Origin: Dehalococcoidia bacterium
Lineage (GTDB): Bacteria; Chloroflexota; Dehalococcoidia; Dehalococcoidales; JAUVZE01
NCBI GenBank assembly: GCA_030602665.1
Contig: JAUVZE010000079.1
Span: forward strand, 1 to 5,460
Direction of reading: 5' to 3'
DNA: 5,460 nucleotides
Shown: positions 1-5,331 of the stretch, in pieces
How positions within the stretch are numbered: position 1 is the stretch's first letter
Layout: every line of letters starts with the position of its first letter
The notes under the pieces: model-generated
The model's input: the letters and a program-made list of their open reading frames with translations, nothing else
Told to the model about the DNA's origin: nothing
The model's database searches: none
Made by a program: the position numbers and the translations under genes

Positions 1-852
1 CAGAGCCGCCGCTCCACCGGTAATATCAAGAAGCTCATTGGTAATTGATTCCTGGCGGGCTTTATTATACATCAGGGTTAGCTCCCCGATAAGCTCGTTG
101 GCATTATCAGTGGCATTTCGCATCGCCACCATTCTGGCTGATTGCTCACTGGCAATGGACTCCAGAATAGCATGGTATACTTGCATCTCAACAAAGCGTG
201 GTAGCAGCTCACCTAATACTTCATCAGGACTCGGTTCGTATATATAGTCCACATTCTGCACTTTGGGTATAGCTGCTGGCTCAATAGGCAATATTTGCTG
301 CAAAATTGGTCTCTGCACCATGGTGGAAATAAATTGAGCATAAACTAAATAGACCAGGTCAATAACACCGTTAGTGTAATCATCGATAATAATACGGGAT
401 ATGGGCAGCGTATCCAGCAGGCTAGGCCGGTCACCGAGACGAGTAAACTCAGCTCGAATATCCCGACCATATCGTCGCATAAAATCCAGTCCCTTGCGAC
501 CAACAGCAATAAGGGTAACCGGTATGCTTTGCTCCAGTATAAAGCTGGCTGTTTGCCGATTGATGTTAGTATTAAGCCCGCCACATAGACCACGGTCAGG
601 GGTGATATGCACTATAGCGATTTTACTTACCAGTCGGCGCTGGAGTAAGGGGTGCAACAAGTCAGCCGCTTGGGGCAAAGCCGCCAGGTCGGCCAGCACC
701 TGACGAATCTTTTCCGAATACGGACGCCCGGCTAGGCCTCGCTCCTGCGCCCGCCTCATCCTGGAGGTGGCAATCATCTCCATAGCCCGGGTAATCTTAA
801 CGATGCCCTGGACACCGCGTATGCGACGACGAATTAACCGAATATTGGCCAA
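1..852 (-). CDS. atpG: F1Fo ATP synthase subunit gamma (3' end just outside the window)
   Basis: This encodes the central rotor shaft of F1, which turns inside the alpha3-beta3 head and couples c-ring rotation to ATP synthesis. The frame is open for 284 codons without a stop and runs off the left edge. Family members are about 285-300 residues long, so only a few residues should be missing. The N-terminus reads MANIRLIRRRIRGVQGIVKI, the usual start of gamma followed by the TRAMEMIATSRMRRAQ helix. The middle has the conserved TPDRGLCGGLN loop (residues about 80-90). The C-terminal helix carries SEQSARMVAMRNATDNA and ends in ITNELLDITGGAAAL, the hallmark gamma tail. The start is taken as TTG at 850-852: it gives the canonical N-terminus, no in-frame ATG lies near, and a GAGGT ribosome binding site lies 6 bases upstream. 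The gene follows atpA after 172 bases filled by repeats; atpD should come next. Confidence 0.97.
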   Translation of the reverse strand, partial: MANIRLIRRRIRGVQGIVKITRAMEMIATSRMRRAQERGLAGRPYSEKIRQVLADLAALPQAADLLHPLLQRRLVSKIAIVHITPDRGLCGGLNTNINRQTASFILEQSIPVTLIAVGRKGLDFMRRYGRDIRAEFTRLGDRPSLLDTLPISRIIIDDYTNGVIDLVYLVYAQFISTMVQRPILQQILPIEPAAIPKVQNVDYIYEPSPDEVLGELLPRFVEMQVYHAILESIASEQSARMVAMRNATDNANELIGELTLMYNKARQESITNELLDITGGAAAL

Positions 853-858
853 TCTCTG

Positions 859-863
859 ACCTC
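859..863 (-). promoter_or_regulatory. Ribosome binding site of atpG
   Basis: GAGGT on the minus strand lies 6 bases before the TTG codon at 850-852. It supports a TTG start for gamma, which would otherwise have no start codon at the conserved N-terminus. Confidence 0.7.
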
Positions 864-886
864 ACTCTCTTAGATTTTTTGTTTAG

Positions 887-1024
887 TAACCCTATCCCCT
901 GTATCCCCTTCCCCTTAACAAGGGGAGGGGGAACTGGTTTTATAAGAGAGGCTTCGCCTCTCTTCAACTCTCCTTCAACGGAGAGGAGAAGTACAGGTTT
1001 TTGAAGGAGTTTTGCCCCTTCAAG
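887..1024. repeat. Composite double-hairpin repeat, atpA/atpG junction
   Basis: This is the longest copy of the repeat family also found at 2541-2620 and 3229-3310, and it fills most of the 172-base gap between atpA and atpG. Read on the plus strand it holds four hairpins: 905-916/920-931 (12 bp with one G:T pair, loop AAC), 944-952/956-964 (9 bp perfect, loop TTC), 968-973/980-985 (6 bp), and 1001-1007/1017-1023 (7 bp). Each of the other copies has only two hairpins, a CCCC/GGGG-type one and a TTGAAGG/CCTTCAA-type one. This copy therefore looks like two units in tandem, about 887-965 and 966-1024. Its right edge reads CCTTCAAGCT, as in the other copies, and touches the atpA stop codon. The hairpins lack a following T run on either strand, so a terminator is not supported. 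Confidence 0.8.
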
Positions 1025-2536
1025 CTATCCTAAAAAGCCCTGTTTAAATTCCAAAATAGCTTTCTTTAGAGCCTCTTCAGTCTTAGCCGTGATTTCCTTT
1101 TCCTTAGCAATATTCTTACCTATTTTCGGGTGATTGGCTTCCATAAAGCGGTGGAAACTAGTCTCAAAGGCGACCACTTTATCTAGAGGTATATCGTCAA
1201 TATAACCATTGATAGCTGCGTAGAGAATCATAACCTGTTTTTCCAGTGGCATGGGGGCATACTGGGGTTGCTTTAGGACCTCGGTGATTCGCTGACCACG
1301 CTCAAGCCGAGCCCTGGTTGCTTTATCCAGCTCACTAGTGCCAAATTGGGCGAATTCAACTAGCTCACGGTATTGAGCTAGCTCCAGTCTGAGCCTACCG
1401 GCTACCTGCTTCATTGCCTTGGTTTGGGCGGCACTCCCCACCCGAGACACGGATAGCCCAACATTTAAGGCTGGCCTGATTCCAGCGTTAAACAGGTCTG
1501 TTTCCAGATAAATCTGACCATCAGTAATGGAGATAACATTAGTCGGAATATAGGCAGCTACATCACCAGCCTGGGTTTCAATAATCGGTAGTGCCGTAAG
1601 CGAACCACCCCCGTATTCCGGAGCGTACTTGGCTGCCCTCTCCAGTAAGCGGCTGTGCAGATAAAAGATGTCACCCGGATAGGCCTCCCGCCCGGGAGGA
1701 CGGCGCAAAAGTAATGAAAGCTGCCGATAAGCCCAGGCGTGCTTGGAGAGGTCATCATAGATAACCAGAACATCCCGGCCATGTTCCATAAACTCCTCAC
1801 CCATAGCGCAGCCAGCATAAGGGGTGAGATATTGTAGGGCAACCGAATCAGAGGCATTGGTGGCCACCACAATGGTATGCTCCATAGCTCCATGAGCCTC
1901 TAAAGTGGCGACCACTCGTGCTATCTTGGATGCCTTCTGGCCAATGGCCACATAGATACAGATTAAATCACCACCCTTTTGATTAATAATGGTATCCAGG
2001 GCAATAGCTGTTTTCCCGGTTGACCGGTCACCGATAATAAGCTCTCTCTGTCCCCGGCCTAAAGGAATCATGCTATCTATTGCCTTAATCCCGGTCTGCA
2101 CCGGGGTGTCTACCGACTTACGCAGGGTAACATTGGGGGCAACCCGCTCCATAGGGCGAGTGTTATCGCTCTTGATTGGCCCCCTGCCGTCAAGAGGGCG
2201 ACCCAGGGGGTTAACCACCCTGCCGATAAGGGCTTCACCTACCAGCACTTCAGCAATCCGACCGGTGCACCGCACCTCATCTCCTTCTTTAATCTGAGTG
2301 TAGTCACCAAGGATAATGGCCGCCACATTATCTTCCTCCAGGTTCATAGCAATCCCCATAACCTCTTTGGGGAACTCAAGTAGCTCATTATACTTAGCAG
2401 CGGCTAGCCCATGAATGCGGGCAATGCCATCACTGACTTCAATCACGGTGCCAACATCCACCAGGGTCAATGCCATGCCAAATTGTTCAATCTGCTGTTT
2501 TAAGACTGAAACAATATCTTGCCCTCTAGTTGCCAT
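1025..2536 (-). CDS. atpA: F1Fo ATP synthase subunit alpha
   Basis: This is the non-catalytic nucleotide-binding subunit of the F1 hexamer, which alternates with beta around gamma. The 503 residues match the family length (about 500-515). The N-terminal helix (1-25) that contacts delta is followed by the beta-barrel (about 26-95). The P-loop GDRSTGKT is at 169-176, with Lys175 and Thr176 as phosphate and Mg ligands. The Walker B strand VLVIYDD is at 256-262. The [20 protein letters not shown] segment is at 275-294. The family signature [10 protein letters not shown] at 355-364 precedes SRVGSAAQ, where Arg365 is the arginine that reaches the catalytic site on beta. A helical C-terminal domain follows. 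Two positions differ from the common consensus: Ser172 where Gln is usual (GDRQTGKT), and SKHAWAYRQ where SKQAVAYRQ is common. The start is ATG, with a modest AAGG ribosome binding site 8 bases upstream that falls at the edge of a repeat. Repeats flank the gene on both sides. Confidence 0.99.
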   Translation of the reverse strand: MATRGQDIVSVLKQQIEQFGMALTLVDVGTVIEVSDGIARIHGLAAAKYNELLEFPKEVMGIAMNLEEDNVAAIILGDYTQIKEGDEVRCTGRIAEVLVGEALIGRVVNPLGRPLDGRGPIKSDNTRPMERVAPNVTLRKSVDTPVQTGIKAIDSMIPLGRGQRELIIGDRSTGKTAIALDTIINQKGGDLICIYVAIGQKASKIARVVATLEAHGAMEHTIVVATNASDSVALQYLTPYAGCAMGEEFMEHGRDVLVIYDDLSKHAWAYRQLSLLLRRPPGREAYPGDIFYLHSRLLERAAKYAPEYGGGSLTALPIIETQAGDVAAYIPTNVISITDGQIYLETDLFNAGIRPALNVGLSVSRVGSAAQTKAMKQVAGRLRLELAQYRELVEFAQFGTSELDKATRARLERGQRITEVLKQPQYAPMPLEKQVMILYAAINGYIDDIPLDKVVAFETSFHRFMEANHPKIGKNIAKEKEITAKTEEALKKAILEFKQGFLG

Positions 2537-2540
2537 TTAC

Positions 2541-2620
2541 TCTACCTTACCCCCTTTATCCCCCTCTCCTTCAAAGGAGAGGGGGAAGGATTACTTTTGA
2601 AGGGTTGAACCCTTCAAGCT
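2541..2620. repeat. Double-hairpin repeat, atpH/atpA junction
   Basis: One unit of the intergenic repeat family fills most of the 105 bases between atpH and atpA. Hairpin A is a perfect C-rich/G-rich stem of 11-12 bp (2560-2571 with 2574-2585, loop about TCAA). After a short spacer rich in T comes hairpin B, TTGAAGGG (2597-2604) with CCCTTCAA (2610-2617). The right edge is CAAGCT, as in the other copies. It matches the 3229-3310 copy closely across hairpin A and its left flank; hairpin B differs by compensating changes that keep the pairing. Confidence 0.85.
2545..2548 (-). promoter_or_regulatory. Ribosome binding site of atpA, at the repeat edge
   Basis: AAGG on the minus strand, 8 bases before the atpA ATG, is the only Shine-Dalgarno-like match close enough to that start. 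It lies in the TACCT-ACCCC edge (plus-strand reading) that is shared with the repeat copy at 3229-3310, so the repeat appears to provide the site. Confidence 0.55.
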
Positions 2621-2641
2621 TCCCTGATAAATGACCTCTGG

Positions 2642-3181
2642 TTACCTCACTGTCTTACCCAGCTCTTTCTTTAAAGCTTCTAGTTGACTGCGGGTGCTGC
2701 CGTCCAGTAACTTGCCACCAATTCTGGCGATAATCCCACCTATTAATCTGGAATCAACCTCGGTCTTGAGCGTCACCTTCCTACCGACCACAGCGCCAAG
2801 GTGCTCGGCTAGCTTTAGTTTATCTTCTTCATCAAGGGGAATGGCAGTAACAACCTCGGCCGGTGCTATGCCACGGTAGTTATCCAGCAGTCGCTGATAG
2901 TCATCAGCAATATCACCTATCATAGCTAGTCTGCCTCTATCGGCTAGCAAATAAACTAGATTTAGTGCCAGAGGATTTATACCAGGTAGCTGTTCGGATA
3001 GCAGTCTAGCTTTATCATTAAAGTGAATTTTGGGGCTTTCCAGAAAGGCAGTAACGGCTGCCTCCTCAGCCAGGCTGGCCATCTTTCTCAGGTCAGACTG
3101 CCATCTGTCTAACTCCTTTGTCTCCAGCGCAATCTCAAACACTGCCTGGGAATAACGCCTAGCGTAAACTCTTCTCGCCAC
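2642..3181 (-). CDS. atpH: F1Fo ATP synthase subunit delta
   Basis: Delta sits on top of F1 and links the alpha N-termini to the C-termini of the b stalk (the OSCP role). The 179 residues match the family (about 175-185). The N-terminal six-helix domain begins ARRVYARRYSQAVFEIALE, with the family's RYA-ALFE-A pattern, and runs to about residue 105. The C-terminal domain shows the diagnostic EVDSRLIGGIIARIGGKLLD (about 142-161) followed by GSTRSQLEALKKEL. The start is GTG at 3179-3181, chosen because it gives the normal N-terminus and has AGGGAG 5 bases upstream. The gene lies between atpF and atpA, separated by 149 and 105 bases. Both gaps contain repeat units, which is wide spacing for this operon type. 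Confidence 0.97.
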   Translation of the reverse strand: MARRVYARRYSQAVFEIALETKELDRWQSDLRKMASLAEEAAVTAFLESPKIHFNDKARLLSEQLPGINPLALNLVYLLADRGRLAMIGDIADDYQRLLDNYRGIAPAEVVTAIPLDEEDKLKLAEHLGAVVGRKVTLKTEVDSRLIGGIIARIGGKLLDGSTRSQLEALKKELGKTVR

Positions 3182-3186
3182 AGCTT

Positions 3187-3192
3187 CTCCCT
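3187..3192 (-). promoter_or_regulatory. Ribosome binding site of atpH
   Basis: AGGGAG on the minus strand lies 5 bases before the GTG codon at 3179-3181 and supports that start for delta. Unlike the atpA site, it lies outside the neighbouring repeat. Confidence 0.7.
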
Positions 3193-3228
3193 AAATACAA
3201 GAAGTTAAGCCCTTTCTACTGTTATTTA

Positions 3229-3310
3229 TCTACCTCACCCCCTGTGTCCCCCTCTCCTTCAAAGGAGAGGGGGAGGAATTGTTTTTGAAGGGGCGAAGCC
3301 CCTTCAAGCT
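3229..3310. repeat. Double-hairpin repeat, atpF/atpH junction
   Basis: This is the cleanest unit of the intergenic family. Hairpin A is a perfect 12 bp stem, 3248-3259 with 3262-3273, with a very short loop (in practice a 4-base loop on an 11 bp stem). A spacer of about 11 bases ending in five T leads to hairpin B, TTGAAGGGGC (3285-3294) with GCCCCTTCAA (3298-3307), loop GAA. The left flank TCTACCTCACCCCC and the right edge CAAGCT are shared with the 2541-2620 copy. No T run follows either stem in a way that would make a rho-independent terminator of the operon transcript. Confidence 0.85.
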
Positions 3311-3330
3311 ACCCCCTTAGTAAAACCGCC

Positions 3331-3831
3331 CTAACCCCTTTTCAGGGTTGTGCTCTCTTTCAACACCTTATCAATGAGCTGGCGATGTGCTTCCTTATCT
3401 AGCGAGCGGTCAATAACCTTGCCGGCTGCCAGGATGGTTAAATCAGCAAACTCTTTACGCAGCTCGCCAATAGCTTCATCCCGTTCTCGCTGAATCTCCA
3501 CCTGTGCCCGAGCAATAAGGGATTCGGCGTCTTGCCTGGCTTCTTGCTGTGCCTTTTGCCTAACGTCTTCCCCGGAGCGCACTGCCCGGGCTATTATTTC
3601 CTGCCCCTCTCTACTAGCAGCTTCAATCTGCTTTTTAACCTCTTCCTCAGCCCGCTCCGCTTGCTGCTTGATGAGTTCTGTTTGCTCCATGCTCTCCTTA
3701 ACCCTCCGGGAGCGCTCATCAAGCATTCTCATAATTGGCTTATAGGCAACCAGATACAGGAGACCGAGCAGAATAAGAAAATTTACAATTTGCGCTATTA
3801 GTGTTGGTAAGTTGATTCCCAATCCTTCCAC
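3331..3831 (-). CDS. atpF: F1Fo ATP synthase subunit b
   Basis: Subunit b forms the peripheral stalk that holds the alpha-beta hexamer still against subunit a. The protein has 166 residues, close to the family's 155-175. One N-terminal membrane helix (about 8-29, LPTLIAQIVNFLILLGLLYL) is followed by the membrane-exit segment YKPIMRMLDERSRRV. A long, highly charged coiled-coil helix rich in Glu, Gln, Arg and Ala covers about 40-125. The C-terminal delta-binding part contains FADLTILAAGKVIDRSLDKE, in the family's usual position. The start is GTG at 3829-3831 with a strong GGAGGAG site 5 bases upstream. Only one full-length b gene is present, so the stalk is likely a b homodimer. It is preceded by a 261-base gap that holds a small membrane ORF. 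Confidence 0.97.
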   Translation of the reverse strand: MEGLGINLPTLIAQIVNFLILLGLLYLVAYKPIMRMLDERSRRVKESMEQTELIKQQAERAEEEVKKQIEAASREGQEIIARAVRSGEDVRQKAQQEARQDAESLIARAQVEIQRERDEAIGELRKEFADLTILAAGKVIDRSLDKEAHRQLIDKVLKESTTLKRG

Positions 3832-3836
3832 AGTAA

Positions 3837-3843
3837 CTCCTCC
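3837..3843 (-). promoter_or_regulatory. Strong ribosome binding site of atpF
   Basis: GGAGGAG on the minus strand, 5 bases before the GTG at 3829-3831, fixes the start of subunit b at that GTG. Confidence 0.75.
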
Positions 3844-3900
3844 AGATAGACTACGACTACAATAAGAGCGGTTAAAATATCTAAATTAAGCCTCAAGACA

Positions 3901-4017
3901 CTAAGGTGGCGTCAGCACGAATACCCAAGTAATAACTGAAAAGGCGACAATTATCCCGATGATTATTGCGGTCGACGCCATAATAAGAGCTATAATTGGA
4001 ATCCCTTCCTCTTGCAT
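3901..4017 (-). CDS. Small single-helix membrane protein between atpE and atpF, family not recognised
   Basis: This is a complete 38-codon ORF from ATG (4015-4017) to TAG (3901-3903), in the otherwise empty 261-base gap between subunits c and b. The product begins with a short acidic head, MQEEGIP. An almost unbroken hydrophobic stretch (residues about 8-34, including IIALIMASTAIIIGIIVAFS and then VITWVFVL) follows, and it ends TPP. This predicts one membrane helix and almost no soluble part. A Shine-Dalgarno AGGAG lies 9 bases before the ATG, which together with the position inside the operon argues for translation. It is not a truncated c subunit: there is no glycine-rich motif, RNP loop or helix carboxylate. 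It has no coiled coil like subunit b. I do not recognise a family. A role as an accessory or assembly peptide of Fo is an inference from location only. Confidence 0.6.
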   Translation of the reverse strand: MQEEGIPIIALIMASTAIIIGIIVAFSVITWVFVLTPP

Positions 4018-4026
4018 AATCCCACA

Positions 4027-4031
4027 CTCCT
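4027..4031 (-). promoter_or_regulatory. Ribosome binding site of the small membrane ORF
   Basis: AGGAG (within AAAAGGAGTG) on the minus strand lies 9 bases before the ATG at 4015-4017. It is the main evidence that the 38-codon ORF is translated. Confidence 0.55.
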
Positions 4032-4092
4032 TTTCTTCTCCAGGTAAGCTCTGGAACACATTAGATTAGAAAGGCCGAAAGTGTTGACGCAC

Positions 4093-4329
4093 TTATCCCA
4101 GTATCTTACCAGCAATTAAAATCGCCACGATTAGGGCATAGATGGCAATAGCCTCAGTCAAGGCAATGGCAAATATCATATTGGTCATTATTGGGCCCCT
4201 GGCTTCAGGGTTACGCCCCAGCGCCTGCATAGCCCCATAGCCTAAAATCCCGATGCCTATCCCAGGTCCGATGGCACCCAAGCCCATAGCCAGTCCTGCC
4301 GCCAACATTCTTATTGCTTCTGTTTCCAT
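4093..4329 (-). CDS. atpE: F1Fo ATP synthase subunit c (ring subunit)
   Basis: This is the proteolipid that forms the rotating membrane ring. It has 78 residues in a two-helix hairpin, the normal size. Helix 1 carries the glycine motif GPGIGIGILG (21-30), with all four spaced glycines (21, 23, 25, 27). The polar loop has the conserved Arg39-Asn40-Pro41 (GRNP) that contacts gamma and epsilon. Helix 2 carries the ion-binding Glu59 in ALTEAIAIY. The residue matching the Na+ ligand Gln of Ilyobacter-type rings is Ile, and the residue after Glu59 is Ala rather than Ser, so proton coupling is expected. The start is ATG with a strong AGGAGG site 7 bases upstream, the best ribosome binding site in the operon, in keeping with the high copy number of c. 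It follows atpB by 39 bases. Confidence 0.98.
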   Translation of the reverse strand: METEAIRMLAAGLAMGLGAIGPGIGIGILGYGAMQALGRNPEARGPIMTNMIFAIALTEAIAIYALIVAILIAGKILG

Positions 4330-4336
4330 TCTTCAT

Positions 4337-4342
4337 CCTCCT
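4337..4342 (-). promoter_or_regulatory. Consensus ribosome binding site of atpE
   Basis: AGGAGG on the minus strand with a 7-base spacer to the ATG at 4327-4329. It is the closest to consensus of all sites in the window and sits in front of the subunit needed in most copies. Confidence 0.8.
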
Positions 4343-4368
4343 GTCATAAATTTTATACCAAACCTTCT

Positions 4369-5331
4369 TTAAGCTGTCTCTGCCTCATGATGAGTAACCG
4401 CAATGGTAGCGAATACCAGGGTTAGTCCACTAAAAATAAGGGCTTGAACAAAGCCAACTAGTAGCTCCAGTCCGTAAAAGGGTAGGACGAGCACCCAAGG
4501 GACAAGGAAAGCCACTATTAGCAGTAATATTTCACCGGCCGTCATATTGCCGAAAAGACGGAAGGTAAAGCTAATGAGGCGTGCCAGTTCGCTTAATGCT
4601 TCCAGCATACCAACAAAGATATCAATGACTCCGTTGAACATGCCACTCAACCCAGCCCGAAGCCTGCCCCTCACTAGCTGACCCATACTTCGGAAGAACT
4701 GACCTACATTAACAAACTTCCTCAGGTAACGACGACCACCAAGCGACCTTATACCCCAGTATTCAACAAAGATAAAGGATATAAGAGCCAGGGCCAGCGG
4801 CAGATTAATATCAGTATTGGCCCCCCGAAGTAAATGTACTGTCTCACCCTCGGCGTTGGTAATAAGTATTGAGCCAAACCCAGGGAGTAAACTCAGCCAG
4901 GCATTGGTTATCACGAAGAGAAAGATAGTAGCCACTACGGGAAAGAACCGGCGCCCATTCTGCTCGCCGGCAACTTCCTGACAGAGGTTAAGCAGCCAGC
5001 CGAGGGCAGATTCTAACATAATCTGCAGTCTAGTTGGTACGAGCTTCACCCGCCGGGTAGCGGCATAGAATATCCCGACTAAAATGATAATACTGAGCCA
5101 GGCAGTAATAATGCTATTGGTTATAGGGAAGCCAAGCAGGTAGAAGATGACCTCAGCCGGAAGCTCAGGGTGTGGTTGGGGGACACTAAGCCAGCTAGGT
5201 AGTCCGATATCACCAAGAAGGCTCTTACCCAGGGCACCACTGAGTAGGCTGACTAGAAAGAGGGCTAGGAAAACGAGCAGAACCCCAACCACGAGAGGGA
5301 CTGAGCACCCTAAAAAGCTCCGCTTAGGCAC
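4369..5331 (-). CDS. atpB: F1Fo ATP synthase subunit a
   Basis: This is the stator channel subunit that passes ions to and from the c-ring. The essential arginine is Arg258 in SFTFRLFGNMTAGE (254-267), matching E. coli Arg210. Glu267 matches E. coli Glu219 by spacing, and Gln296 in GFVQALIFSGLTLVF matches Gln252. Hydrophobic segments lie at about 12-33, 68-90, 129-150, 175-193, 234-256, 266-283 and 285-312. At 320 residues it is longer than E. coli's 271. The extra length comes from an extended N-terminus and a basic segment at about 200-232 (LRKFVNVGQFFRSMGQLVRG and onward) before the FRLFGN helix. The start is GTG at 5329-5331 with AAGGAG 8 bases upstream, sharing one base with the stop of the preceding gene (TAGTG), which suggests translational coupling. 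An extended a subunit of this kind fits a Chloroflexota-like source. Confidence 0.97.
   Translation of the reverse strand: MPKRSFLGCSVPLVVGVLLVFLALFLVSLLSGALGKSLLGDIGLPSWLSVPQPHPELPAEVIFYLLGFPITNSIITAWLSIIILVGIFYAATRRVKLVPTRLQIMLESALGWLLNLCQEVAGEQNGRRFFPVVATIFLFVITNAWLSLLPGFGSILITNAEGETVHLLRGANTDINLPLALALISFIFVEYWGIRSLGGRRYLRKFVNVGQFFRSMGQLVRGRLRAGLSGMFNGVIDIFVGMLEALSELARLISFTFRLFGNMTAGEILLLIVAFLVPWVLVLPFYGLELLVGFVQALIFSGLTLVFATIAVTHHEAETA

Noticed and set aside
401..703. Plus-strand open frame across the gamma gene
   Set aside because: It overlaps atpG, whose frame is clearly real through conserved motifs. The plus-strand translation is Ser/Arg-rich with no recognisable domain. The same holds for the plus-strand frames over atpA, atpH, atpF and atpB.
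905..931. Strong hairpins as rho-independent terminators between atpF, atpH, atpA and atpG
   Set aside because: On the transcribed (minus) strand the stems are followed by A-rich or mixed sequence, not by a T run, and the genes downstream belong to the same enzyme, so complete termination would make no sense. Partial attenuation cannot be excluded.
1558..1893. Minus-strand frame inside atpA
   Set aside because: It is an out-of-frame reading of the alpha gene, entirely within conserved alpha sequence, without a family resemblance.
887..3310. CRISPR array
   Set aside because: The repeats are hairpin elements hundreds of bases to more than 1 kb apart, separated by whole genes, with no regular spacers.
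3901..4017. Small ORF as a second c subunit or a full b' subunit
   Set aside because: It has one helix only, no GxGxGxG motif, no RNP loop and no carboxylate in the helix, so it is not c. It lacks any coiled-coil stalk, so it is not a working b'.
4093..4329. Na+-dependent c-ring
   Set aside because: The positions of the Na+ ligands Gln (helix 1) and Ser/Thr (after the helix 2 Glu) are Ile and Ala/Ile here, leaving only Glu59. This is the proton-type pattern.
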